This document shows positions 35,393 through 52,698 of a DNA stretch of 64,000 nt, one piece after another. Position numbers and translations under genes: made by a program. The stretch lies in NCBI RefSeq assembly GCF_900111005.1, contig NZ_FOFV01000017.1, forward strand, positions 147,012-211,011, given 5' to 3'. The notes under the pieces were generated by a model. That model was not told the origin of the DNA and ran no database searches. It saw nothing but the letters and a program-made list of their open reading frames with translations. The stretch's first letter is position 1. Every line of letters starts with the position of its first letter. The DNA is from Lentzea albida. Its GTDB lineage: Bacteria; Actinomycetota; Actinomycetes; Mycobacteriales; Pseudonocardiaceae.

Positions 35393-36159
35393 CCACCGCC
35401 GTCGCCCGCCCGGTCGTGCTGGACGACTGGTCCTACCTGCCCCGTCCGCAGAGGACGGGGACGCAGCGCCTGGTGTGCTTCCCGCACGCGGGCGGCGACG
35501 TCGGCACCTTCGCGGAGCTGGCCGCCGCGGTCGGACCGGACGTCGAGGTGCTCGCCGTCCGGCTCCCCGGCCGGGGCGGGCGCTACACCCACCCGCTGCC
35601 GGGCACGTTCGCCGAACTGACGTCCGCGGTCGCCGCGGGCATCGGTCCCCGGCTCGGCCCGGACGCGGTGTTCTACGGCCAGAGTTTCGGCGCGCTGCTC
35701 GCCTACGAGGTGGCGGTGGCGTTGGGGCACAGGGGTCCTGCGGCGGTCGTGGCCGCCTCGGCGCCCGCCCCGGCCGACTGGGAACGCACCGTCTCAGATG
35801 TCGTGGCCGACCCCGCCGCCGGTGCGGAACGGCTGCTCGCCGAGTGCGGGCTGACCGTGCCCGACGACGACGCGGTCCGCGCCATGGTGCTGGCCGTGCT
35901 GCGCGCCGACATCGCCGTCGGCGCGACCTACCGGCACCGGCCGGTCCCACCGGCCCGGTTCGCCGTCCACGCCCTGGCGGGTGCCGCCGACTCCGGCGCG
36001 AGCCCGCCCGGGACGTGGGCCGGCACCACGACGGGTCCGTTCACGTCGGCGGTGCTGCCCGGCGGGCACCTGCTCGTCGCCCCCGGCGACCCCGGGCCGG
36101 CCGACCTCCTCCGAACCCTCTGCCTGGGAGCGCGCAGTGACCACGACCACGACAGTTGA
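35389..36159 (+). CDS. Type II thioesterase
   Basis: 256 residues. RLVCFPHAGGDVGTF is the type II TE N-terminal pattern, GQSFGA gives the nucleophile Ser99, and GGHLLV near the C terminus supplies His. Second type II TE of the cluster. Placed between a free PCP and a P450, it resembles cassettes in which an amino acid is oxidised on a carrier and then released, but general proofreading is equally likely. Its 3' end overlaps the P450 start by 23 bases. Confidence 0.88.
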   Translation: MTTAVARPVVLDDWSYLPRPQRTGTQRLVCFPHAGGDVGTFAELAAAVGPDVEVLAVRLPGRGGRYTHPLPGTFAELTSAVAAGIGPRLGPDAVFYGQSFGALLAYEVAVALGHRGPAAVVAASAPAPADWERTVSDVVADPAAGAERLLAECGLTVPDDDAVRAMVLAVLRADIAVGATYRHRPVPPARFAVHALAGAADSGASPPGTWAGTTTGPFTSAVLPGGHLLVAPGDPGPADLLRTLCLGARSDHDHDS

Positions 36160-37315
36160 CCTGACCGACGCCCGCCTCTGGGCGGAACCCGGCATCGGCG
36201 CGCTCGTCGACGAGCTGCGCGCCGTCGCCCCCGTCCAGCTCACCCACACCGCCGAGGACGGTCCGGTGTGGTCGGTGCTGTCGTACGAGCACTCGTCCGC
36301 CGTGCTGACCGACGCCGCCACGTTCACCTCGGCGGGCGGCTCCCTGCTCGGCACCGGCGGTGCGCCCGCCGGGGCCGGGAAGATGATGGCGCTGACCGAC
36401 GGCAAGCACCACCGGGACCTGCGGGCGCCACTGTTGCCGTTCTTCTCCCCCAAAGGCGTGCGCGGCAGCGCCGAACGCATCAACGACCTCGCCGCCCAGG
36501 TCGTCACCGAGGCGGTCGCTCGCGGGCAGGTCGACCTCGTCGAGGTCATGGCCACCGTGCCGCTGGTCGTGATGTGCGACGTGCTCGACATCCCCGAGTC
36601 CGACCGCGACATGGTCGTGTCGGTGTGCGACGCGGCGTTCCTCGGCACCACCCCGCAGGACCGCAGGGCCGCCCACCAGCGGCTGCTGCCCTACCTGTTC
36701 GACCAGGCGATGCGCCGCCGGATGGCCCCGGCCGGCGACCTGATCAGCGTGCTCGCCACGCACAAGGTGAAGGGCCGCCTGCTGCCGATCGAGGACGTCG
36801 TCCTCAACCTCGACAACATCATCGTCGGCGGCGTGCAGACCGTCCGGCACACCGCGGCGATGAGCATCATGGCGCTGCTGGACAACCCCGCGGAGTTCCA
36901 GCGGCTGCGCGAAGGCGCCGTCGAGGTCGACTCCGCCACCGACGAACTTCTGCGCTACACCTCCGTCGGCCTGCACGTGCTGCGCACCGCCACCCGCGAC
37001 GTCCGGCTGGGCGGGATCGACATCGCGGCCGGCGACAAGGTCGCGGTGTGGACGTGGGCCGCCGACCACGACGCGGCCGCGTTCGACGCCCCGCACGAGC
37101 TGCGCCTGGACCGGTCGCCCAACCGCCACCTGGCCCTGGGCGTCGGCCCGCACTACTGCATCGGCGCGCCGCTGGCCAAGGCCGAGCTCGGCGCCGTCTA
37201 CCGGGCGCTGCTCGACCAGGTCGCCGAGATCGAGGTGACCGGGGAACCGGTGCACAACCAGTCGATCATCAACTTCGGCTTCGACCACCTGCCCGTCACC
37301 CTGCACGCGCGCTGA
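36137..37315 (+). CDS. Cytochrome P450
   Basis: 392 residues. Heme loop LGVGPHYCIG (Cys ligand) with Leu replacing the usual leading Phe, ExxR motif in DELLRY, and an I-helix segment IIVGGVQTVRHT. Bacterial class I size. It belongs to the NRPS operon and probably oxidises a carrier-bound amino acid or the finished peptide. GTG at 36137 is preceded by GGGAG; no ferredoxin gene lies in the operon, so redox partners must come from elsewhere, for example the unlinked set at 52504-53861. Confidence 0.9.
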   Translation: MTTTTTVDLTDARLWAEPGIGALVDELRAVAPVQLTHTAEDGPVWSVLSYEHSSAVLTDAATFTSAGGSLLGTGGAPAGAGKMMALTDGKHHRDLRAPLLPFFSPKGVRGSAERINDLAAQVVTEAVARGQVDLVEVMATVPLVVMCDVLDIPESDRDMVVSVCDAAFLGTTPQDRRAAHQRLLPYLFDQAMRRRMAPAGDLISVLATHKVKGRLLPIEDVVLNLDNIIVGGVQTVRHTAAMSIMALLDNPAEFQRLREGAVEVDSATDELLRYTSVGLHVLRTATRDVRLGGIDIAAGDKVAVWTWAADHDAAAFDAPHELRLDRSPNRHLALGVGPHYCIGAPLAKAELGAVYRALLDQVAEIEVTGEPVHNQSIINFGFDHLPVTLHAR

Positions 37316-37329
37316 GAGAGGTCCCTCCC

Positions 37330-38556
37330 ATGTCCCAGACGACGACCGTCGGCGTCGCACCCCCCACCCGAAGGCCCGGCTGGACCCGCGTCGGGATCGT
37401 CCTGGGCGGCCAGGGCGTGTCGCTGATCGGCGACCAGGTCTTCTTCATCGCCGCGGTGTGGGCGGCCGCCCAGATGGGCGGGACGACCGCCGTCACGCTG
37501 GTCACCCTGGCCGAGTCGGTGCCCCGCGCCCTCGCGATGATCTTCGGCGGGGTGCTGTGCGACGCGCTGGGGCCGCGGGTCGTGTTGCTGCGCACCACCT
37601 CCGTGCGGATCGCGGTGCTCGGCGTGGCCACGGTGCTCGCGCTGACCTCGCCGTCGGTGTGGCTGCTCGTCGTGGTGGCCGCACTGGAAGGCGCCTTGCT
37701 GGGCCTGGGCACGCCGTCGTTCGGCACGCTCATGCCGCGCATGGTGGACGGCGACCAACTCGGCCGCGCCAACTCCGTGCGCACCATGGTCGCCCGGTTC
37801 GCGCCGATCATCGGATCGCCGTTCGGCGCGTGGCTCGTCGCCGAAGGGCAGCTGCCGGTCGCCCTCGGCGTGGTGACGGTCGGGTGTGTGGTCGCGCTGC
37901 TGTGCCTGGCACCGGTCACCAGGGAGATCTCGGACCCCACCGGCGCGCCGAGCGGGGTGCCGATGTGGAAGCGCACCGGCGACGGGCTGAAGTTGCTGCG
38001 CTCCAACCAGAAGCTGCGCCTGCTGTTCCTCTCCGCGCTGTGCCTCGACTTCGCGTTCGCCTGGCCGATGAACCCCGGCCTGCCGGTGCTCGTGATCGAG
38101 CGCGGCTGGCAGGTCTCCGCCGTGGGCCTGGTGATCGCCTGCTGGGCGGGTGGCGCCCTGGCCGGAGCCGGGATCAGCGCCGTCGTCGGCGAGCGGGTCC
38201 CCTTGTCGTTCCGGCTCGTGGGCAGCGGTGTCGGCATCGGCGTGCTGCTGGTGGCGATGGTGCTCGCCCCGACGCTGACGGCGATGGCCGTCCTGTCCGT
38301 CGCTTTGGGGCTCTGCTCCGGCCTCAACGGTCCCGCGGCCGTCACGCTCTACCAGAAGGCCGCCCCGGCCGACCGGCTCGGCACCGCCATGGCGATGCTC
38401 GCGCTGGCGGGCATCGGCTGCGCCCCCTTCGCCTACGCCCTCTCCGGCGCTCTCGCCGGCCTCACCTCGCCCGAGCTCGCCTGGGCGGTCACCGCGCTGG
38501 TCGCGTTCGGCGGGCCGATCGCGGCCGCCCGCGCGCTGCGGATCCCGTCGGCCTAG
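37330..38556 (+). CDS. MFS exporter of the NRPS cluster
   Basis: 408 residues with about twelve membrane helices. Residues 30-60 carry the MFS pattern (SLIGDQVFFIAAVW), with the loop-2 region FGGVLCDALGPRVVL. It resembles drug-efflux MFS proteins of the enterobactin-exporter (EntS) type. It lies inside the NRPS operon, so export of the peptide and self-resistance are the likely roles. ATG at 37330 is 14 bases after the P450 stop. Confidence 0.88.
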   Translation: MSQTTTVGVAPPTRRPGWTRVGIVLGGQGVSLIGDQVFFIAAVWAAAQMGGTTAVTLVTLAESVPRALAMIFGGVLCDALGPRVVLLRTTSVRIAVLGVATVLALTSPSVWLLVVVAALEGALLGLGTPSFGTLMPRMVDGDQLGRANSVRTMVARFAPIIGSPFGAWLVAEGQLPVALGVVTVGCVVALLCLAPVTREISDPTGAPSGVPMWKRTGDGLKLLRSNQKLRLLFLSALCLDFAFAWPMNPGLPVLVIERGWQVSAVGLVIACWAGGALAGAGISAVVGERVPLSFRLVGSGVGIGVLLVAMVLAPTLTAMAVLSVALGLCSGLNGPAAVTLYQKAAPADRLGTAMAMLALAGIGCAPFAYALSGALAGLTSPELAWAVTALVAFGGPIAAARALRIPSA

Positions 38557-38571
38557 AAAGGAAAGCCTCCC

Positions 38572-47135
<8,564 letters not shown>

Positions 47136-47139
<4 letters not shown>

Positions 47140-49277
47140 ATACCCAGGCGCTGCTGTTCGGCCTGCACCACCCGCTGTTCCACCGACACGGCGGAGTCCA
47201 GCGCGCTCGCGTGCGAGTGCTTGGTGTCGCTCTCGCGGGCGTAGTGGTCGAACAGCAGAGTCTTGTGGTCGCGGATCTCCTGGACGCGCGCGTCCACGCT
47301 GTCCTTGACCAGCAACCGGTGCACGTGCACCTTGCGCACCTGGCCCATGCGGTGGCACCGGGCGATCGCCTGGTCCTCCGTGCTCGGCTTCCACTGCGGC
47401 TCGGTGATGATCACCACGGACGCGGCCTGGATGTTGAGGCCCACGCCGCCCGCCTCGATCTGCGCGAGCAGGACGGCGTGGTCCTCGCAGGCGGTGAAGG
47501 CGTCCACCAGTTCCTGACGGCCCTGCGCCGAGGTGGCGCCGGTCAGGGGGCCGAAGGCATCGACGTGGTCGGCGACGGCGTCCAGCACGTCGTGGAAGTA
47601 CGAGAACACCACGACCTTCCAGCCGTTGTCCCTCGACTCCTCGACGATCTCCAGCAGCCGCTCCAGCTTCGCCGAGCCGCGGGGTGTGCGCGGGGTGTAG
47701 GCGGCGCGGCGCATCGCCATCAGGTTGCCCTCGCGCACGGCGTCGAGGTAGGCGGCGCGGTCCTGCTTGCCGAACTCGACCCAGTCCTCCACCTCGAGCA
47801 GCTCCGGCAGCTCTCCGAGCACGTCCTCCTGGTTGCGGCGCAGGTAGACCGGCGCCACGACGCGGCGGAACGCCTTCGCTCCCACCACGGCGTCGGTGGC
47901 GCCCGTGCGGGCCGCGACGCCCGGCTGGAGGTAGGCGACGAGGTTGCGGAACTCCTCGACGCGGTTCTCCATCGGCGTGCCGGTGAGGAGCACGGCCCGT
48001 TCCGCGCGCTGCACTACCGCGTTGACCGCCTGCGAGCGCTGCGTGTCCGGGTTCTTCACGTAGTGCGCCTCGTCGACGACGACCAGCGTCGGGCGGAAGC
48101 GCTTCGGCAGCACCAGTTTCGGCAGGGTGCCGAAGGTCGTCACGCCGACACCGCCCTGCGCCAGCCACTTCTCCACCGCGCCATCGCGGCCCGTGCCGTG
48201 CAGGCGGTGCGGCACGAGGTCGCTGTGCCGCGCGATCTCGTTGACCCAGTTGACGACGACGCTCGCCGGGCAGACCACCAGGAAACCCTTGCGGCCACCG
48301 GCGGCGAGGCTCGCCATCACCGCGACGGCCTCGATCGTCTTGCCCAGCCCCATCTCGTCGCCGATGATGACGCGCTTGCGGGCCAGCGCGAACTTGGCCC
48401 CGAACACCTGGTAGCCGCGCAGCGACACCTTCAGCAGGCTGGTGTCCAGCGGGGTCGCGTCGACCTCGTGCTCGATCTCGGCCGGAACAAAACCCTTGGC
48501 GGCACTGCGATCCGGCACCGCGTCCGCACCCGCGAGGTCGGCGAGGAGCGTGTTGTAGGCGGCCGCGTCGAGCTCGTAGTCGCGCCAGAGCGCGCGGTGG
48601 TCCAGGTCCGGCACGCGCAGCTGCGTGCCCACGGCGCGCAACGCCGCCACGTCACGGCCGGCGAGCAGCTTTTCGAGCCGGCCGAGCGAGTCGAGGGCGG
48701 CCTGCCGGGTCTTGCGCAGCGAGAAGAACATCCGCACGCGGCTCGCGGCACGGGACGCGGCGCGCACGTCCGCGTCGACCCTGCCCAGCACGTCCCCGAG
48801 CGCCTCGTGCAGCGGGCCGACGAGCTGGTTCGCCCTGCGCAGCTTGGACATCAGCTGCAGCAGCTCGGTCTGGGCGCGGTCGGCGCGGTCGGGGTTCAGC
48901 CGGACGGTCGTGTCGCGCGCGATGCCGTCGAGCACGGCGCGGGCGACCCGCACGATCTGCTCGGCGGACCGCCTGCCGATGCCGGGCACGCGGTCGAGCT
49001 GGTCCGAGCGCGCCGCGGCGACGTCGGCGACGGTCCGGTACCCGGCCTCCTTGAGCGTGCTCAGCCGGAGGTTCGCCCTGGTGTCGCGGAGCTTCTCGAC
49101 CGGCATGGCCCTGAGCTGCTCGGCCACCAGCGCGTCCCGCACCGCCTGGTACCGCTCGGCCGCGAGCGCGAGCAGCCGGTCCGGTTCCGCGCGCACCCCC
49201 GCCGCCTCGGCGCGGAACGCCTTCGCGGCGGCCAGCACCTCACGAGCACGGCCACCGACCTTCGACGAGTCGTCCAC
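47136..49277 (-). CDS. SNF2/Swi2 family DEAD/H helicase-like ATPase with HhH motif
   Basis: 713 residues. An N-terminal helix-hairpin-helix (RVPGIGRRSAEQIVRVA near residue 90) precedes SNF2 motifs: GDEMGLGKTIEA (motif I), VVVDEAHYVKN (motif II), LLTGTPMENR (III), and C-terminal EAGGVGLNIQAAS plus AIARCHRMGQ. Members remodel protein-DNA complexes or process DNA; the precise role of this bacterial subgroup is unclear. GTG at 49277 has GGAAGG six bases upstream. It converges on the NRPS gene with overlapping CTAG stop codons and marks the right edge of the cluster. Confidence 0.88.
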
Positions 49278-49356
49278 CCGTATCCTTCCGTCAGGCGGTC
49301 CGCAGGATATCGAACCGGCATCCGATCCGAAGGGGTGTTTCCGACCGCATCGGTGA

Positions 49357-49866
49357 CACAAGGACTTCCCCGTCCGGACGCTGACGGCATGCCCAGCGGT
49401 CAACCGGACGACGATCCCGTCCCAGCACCACCTGCGGCTGTGCCGGCGCGTGGTGGTCACCTCGGCGTCGGGGTTCGGCGACCGGGACGCCGAGGCCGAG
49501 GTGGGTTTTCCGCTGTTCGACGCGGATCTCCGGCTCCGGGCCACCGTGCTGGAGCGCCGGCTCGACCTGGCCGCCGAGCCGAACACCGAACGACTCGCGC
49601 ACCGGTACGGGCTCGCCGCCGCCCGCCTGCTGTAGTTCGGCGCACGGCTGCACGCCTAGCTCGTCTTCCCGGAGAGCGACTTCAGGACACTGCCGGCCAC
49701 GAAGGCGTCCGACGTCTGCGCCGAGCTGCGCGTCCCGGTCGAGGTCTCCACCCCGCTCATCACCGTGCTGCGTTCCGAGGAGGACCACCACGCCGTCGAG
49801 AACGCCGTGTTCGACTTCGACGCGGCACTCACCCGGCACCGGCGGCGCACGGCGACCGTCACCTGA
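49357..49866 (+). pseudogene. Probable pseudogene with two in-frame amber codons
   Basis: The plus frame from about 49357 to the TGA at 49864 has strong genome-like codon use throughout but is interrupted by TAG at 49633 and TAG at 49657. Both fit single changes from GAG (Glu). The readable parts include GFGDRDAEAEVGFPLFDADL before and a Leu-Val-Phe-Pro-Glu segment and HHAVENAVFDFDAAL after the stops. No recognisable family and no clear start codon. Loss of function by point mutation is the simplest view. Confidence 0.5.
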
Positions 49867-49880
49867 AACGCCCTGTGCGG

Positions 49881-50378
49881 TCAGCCCTTGCGACGGCGAG
49901 GTGTCGCCGACCGCGGCGGTGTCGAGCGCATGTGGTCGCGCACCGGTGCCAGCAGTCCGGCGAGGGTGTGGACGTCCTCGCGGGAGAGCGGTTCGAACAG
50001 CAGCCCGCTGACCACCTCGACGTGGCCGGGCAGCACCTTCGCCAGCAGCTCGCGGCCGGCGTCGGTGATGGTGACCGTGACGCTGCGCTCGTCCTCCGCG
50101 GACGGCGTGCGTTCGACGAGGTCGGCCTTCTCCAGCAAGCCCACCTGGTAGGTCAGGCCGCTGCGGCTGTAGACCACGCCGTCGGCCAGGTCGGTCATGC
50201 GGTGGCTGCCCGTCGGTGAGTCGCCGAGCCGCGCCAGCAGCTGGAACTGGACGTAGCTCAGGTCGCCCGCGTCCTTCAGCTGCTGTTCGACCGCGTGCCG
50301 CAGCAGGCTCGTCACCTCGACGAGGGCGAAGTAGGCGCCGAGCTGGACGGGGTCGAGCGACGGCGGTGAGTCGGGCAT
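49881..50378 (-). CDS. MarR family transcriptional regulator
   Basis: 165 residues. MarR winged helix with SYVQFQLLARLGDSPTGSHR, MTDLADGVVYSRSGLTYQV (recognition helix) and a wing reading SAEDERSVTVTITDAG. A basic tail ends the protein. ATG at 50378; a 14-bp perfect palindrome 16 bases upstream is the probable autoregulatory operator. No obvious target gene is adjacent. Confidence 0.9.
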   Translation of the reverse strand: MPDSPPSLDPVQLGAYFALVEVTSLLRHAVEQQLKDAGDLSYVQFQLLARLGDSPTGSHRMTDLADGVVYSRSGLTYQVGLLEKADLVERTPSAEDERSVTVTITDAGRELLAKVLPGHVEVVSGLLFEPLSREDVHTLAGLLAPVRDHMRSTPPRSATPRRRKG

Positions 50379-50393
50379 GACGGCAGTCTACTG

Positions 50394-50407
50394 CTTCGAA
50401 TTCGAAG
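50394..50407. promoter_or_regulatory. MarR operator candidate, 14-bp palindrome
   Basis: CTTCGAATTCGAAG is a perfect palindrome, AT-richer than its surroundings, 16 bases before the marR start codon. Size and symmetry fit a MarR dimer site. Confidence 0.7.
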
Positions 50408-50506
50408 AGCAGGGGGCGCAGGGCTCACGTGTCCAGAGGCGTGACTTCGGTCAACACTGAAGTCACGAAGGCGACGCAGCTACCCGTCGGCAGCCACCAC
50501 CCGCGG

Positions 50507-51106
50507 TCACCCGGCGGGCGCGGGAACCGGAATCGGCTTGGTGCGCAACAACTCCAGCGACTCGCGGGTGATGTCCGCGATCTTGACGCCGCCACCGCTC
50601 GCGGCCCACGTGTGCACGACGACCTCGATGACGTTCATGGTGTTCGCGGCGACGAGGGCGGCGAACAGTGCGTTCCCCTCGGCTTCCGGCCTGCGGAGGA
50701 TCTGCTGGGCCAACTTCTGGCGCCAGGACCAGTCCAGGTCGGCGAGGCCCGCCCGCAGGCCCGTCGTCCGGTCGAAGATCTCGTAGAGGGCGAGCAGGCG
50801 GGCCTGGTTCGCCGTGATCGTCTGTTCCACGCTGTCGATGACCGCGTACAGCGCCTCGGACAGCGGCGTCTCGTCGGACTGGGCCTCGAACGCCTCCATC
50901 GCCGCGTTCAGCCCGTTCTCCACGAAGCTGACGACCAGCGCCTCTTTGCTGGCGTAGTAGCGGTACAGCGTGCGGGTGCCGACCTCGGCCGCCGCGGCGA
51001 TCTGCTCGATCGTGGTGCCGTCGTAGCCGTGCGCGACGAACAGGTCGAACGCCGTGTCGGCGATGAACCGCCGAGTGCGTTCCATCTTCGTCTCGCGCAA
51101 GCCCAC
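50507..51106 (-). CDS. TetR family transcriptional regulator of the P450 operon
   Basis: 199 residues. HTH reads YDGTTIEQIAAAAEVGTRTLY followed by RYYASKEALV (about residues 29-58). The C-terminal region is the TetR ligand domain. GTG at 51106 is chosen over ATG at 51085 because AGGAGGTG lies at the right distance. It is divergent from the P450-ferredoxin-reductase operon, with an 18-bp inverted repeat in the gap. Confidence 0.9.
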   Translation of the reverse strand: MGLRETKMERTRRFIADTAFDLFVAHGYDGTTIEQIAAAAEVGTRTLYRYYASKEALVVSFVENGLNAAMEAFEAQSDETPLSEALYAVIDSVEQTITANQARLLALYEIFDRTTGLRAGLADLDWSWRQKLAQQILRRPEAEGNALFAALVAANTMNVIEVVVHTWAASGGGVKIADITRESLELLRTKPIPVPAPAG

Positions 51107-51142
51107 AGCGCACCTCCTGACCCGATTTGCCGCGAACCGTAG

Positions 51143-51231
51143 CACTGCCACTTGGCAGTGACTGTCAAGTGACACACAGTTGCGGCATGCATTGCCGTCT
51201 GGCAGCCTTGGCCATGTGACAGTGACTGCCA
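51143..51231. promoter_or_regulatory. Two TetR operator candidates between the TetR and P450 genes
   Basis: CACTGCCA-CT-TGGCAGTG at 51143-51160 is a perfect 8-bp inverted repeat. A second related site TGACAGTGACTGCCA lies at 51217-51231, near the P450 start, and TGCC/GGCA half sites lie between. The pair could repress both divergent promoters. Confidence 0.65.
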
Positions 51232-51259
51232 TAATTCTTGGAGAAGGTGGCACGGACGA

Positions 51260-52507
51260 ATGAGTGAGACCACCGTCGGCGCACGGCCGGACCTGGCCGG
51301 GTTCCCGACCGCGCGCGACCCCCGCTGCCCGTTCGACCCGCCCGCCGAGTACACCGAGCTCCGCGCCCAGGAGGGCACGGCTTCGCTGTCCTGCCCGGTC
51401 GGTGTCGAGGCCCGCGTCGTCAGCCGGTACGACGACGTGCGCGCGATGCTGAGCAATCCGCAGCTCAGCTCGCACGCGGCCCCGTCCACGCACGTGGTGG
51501 CGGGCGGACAGCTCGACCGGCCGGTGTCGCCCGGCAGCCTGCTGCACATGGACGGCCCGGACCACGCACGGCTGCGCCGCCTGCTGACGCCGGAGTTCAC
51601 CGTCAAGCGGATCCAGGCCATGCGGCCCTACATCCAGCGACTGGTCGACGACCACGTCGACGCGCTGCTGGCGCAGACGGGACCCGTCGACCTGGTCTCG
51701 GAGTTCGCGCTGCCGATCCCGTCGCTGGTGATCTGCGAGCTGCTCGGCGTCGACTACGCCGACCGCGACCGGTTCCAGCGGCAGACCGCGGTGCTCATCG
51801 CCACCAACAGCGACCCGGCCGCGCTGGAGCAGGCCAACCTCGAGGTCGTCGGGTTCATGACGCAGCTCGTGCTCGGCAAGCTCGCGGCGCCGGGCGACGA
51901 CCTGCTGGGCAGGCTGATCGTCCGGGCGCGCGAGAGCGGCCAGGAGCTGTCCGTCGAGGAGCTCGTGACGCTGGGCATCACGCTGCTGATCGCCGGGCAC
52001 GAGACCACGGCCAACATGATCGGTCTCAGCACGCTGGCCCTGTTGCGCCAGCCCGACCAGCTGGAAGCGCTGCGGGCGGACCCCGGTCTCGCGGGCACGG
52101 CCGTCGACGAGATGCTGCGGTACCTGTCGATCGTGCAGTTCGGCGTGCTGCGCCAGGCCACCGGGGACGTGACGGTCGGGGACGAGACGGTGAAGGCCGG
52201 CGAGTGGCTCGTCGCCGTGCTGTCCGCCGGCAACCGGGACGAGTCGGTGTTCCCCGACCCCGACCGCATCGACCTCCGGCGCGAGGCGACCGCGCACCTC
52301 GCGTTCGGCTACGGCATCCACCAGTGCCTCGGCCAGCAGCTCGCGAGGGTCGAGCTGCAGGAGGTGTTCGCCCGGCTGCACCAGCGCATCCCGACGCTGC
52401 GGCTCGCCGTGCCGTTCGAGGAGGTCGAGTTCAAGGACGACGCGCTGGTCTACGGCGTGAAGGCGCTGCCGGTCACCTGGGACCGCGCCGGGGAGGACGC
52501 GCGATGA
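51260..52507 (+). CDS. Cytochrome P450 (CYP105-like)
   Basis: 415 residues. FGYGIHQCLGQQLAR is the heme loop with the Cys ligand, AGHETTAN the I-helix oxygen motif, DEMLRY the ExxR motif. The N-terminal pattern of FPTARDPRCPFDPP and the ferredoxin encoded directly after it fit the CYP105 or CYP107 type of actinobacterial P450s, used for xenobiotic or secondary-metabolite oxidation. ATG at 51260. Probably repressed by the divergent TetR protein. Confidence 0.93.
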   Translation: MSETTVGARPDLAGFPTARDPRCPFDPPAEYTELRAQEGTASLSCPVGVEARVVSRYDDVRAMLSNPQLSSHAAPSTHVVAGGQLDRPVSPGSLLHMDGPDHARLRRLLTPEFTVKRIQAMRPYIQRLVDDHVDALLAQTGPVDLVSEFALPIPSLVICELLGVDYADRDRFQRQTAVLIATNSDPAALEQANLEVVGFMTQLVLGKLAAPGDDLLGRLIVRARESGQELSVEELVTLGITLLIAGHETTANMIGLSTLALLRQPDQLEALRADPGLAGTAVDEMLRYLSIVQFGVLRQATGDVTVGDETVKAGEWLVAVLSAGNRDESVFPDPDRIDLRREATAHLAFGYGIHQCLGQQLARVELQEVFARLHQRIPTLRLAVPFEEVEFKDDALVYGVKALPVTWDRAGEDAR

Positions 52508-52698
52508 AGGTCCGGATCGACGTCGACGCCTGCGTGGGCGCGGGCCAGTGCGTGCTCGCCGCACCGGACGTGTTCGATCAGCGCGACGAGGACGGCATGG
52601 TGGTCCTGTTGCTGGAGACCCCGCCGCCCGCGCTGGAGGCGGCGGCCGAGCACGCCGCCCTGCTGTGCCCGGCGCTGGCGATCGCGGTGGACAGGTAG
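52504..52698 (+). CDS. [3Fe-4S] ferredoxin
   Basis: 64 residues. DACVGAGQCVLAAPDVFD gives the Cys-x5-Cys pair and LLCPALAI the third cysteine, the pattern of single-cluster [3Fe-4S] ferredoxins that feed P450s. ATG overlaps the P450 stop (ATGA), so it is the dedicated electron donor. Confidence 0.93.
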   Translation: MKVRIDVDACVGAGQCVLAAPDVFDQRDEDGMVVLLLETPPPALEAAAEHAALLCPALAIAVDR

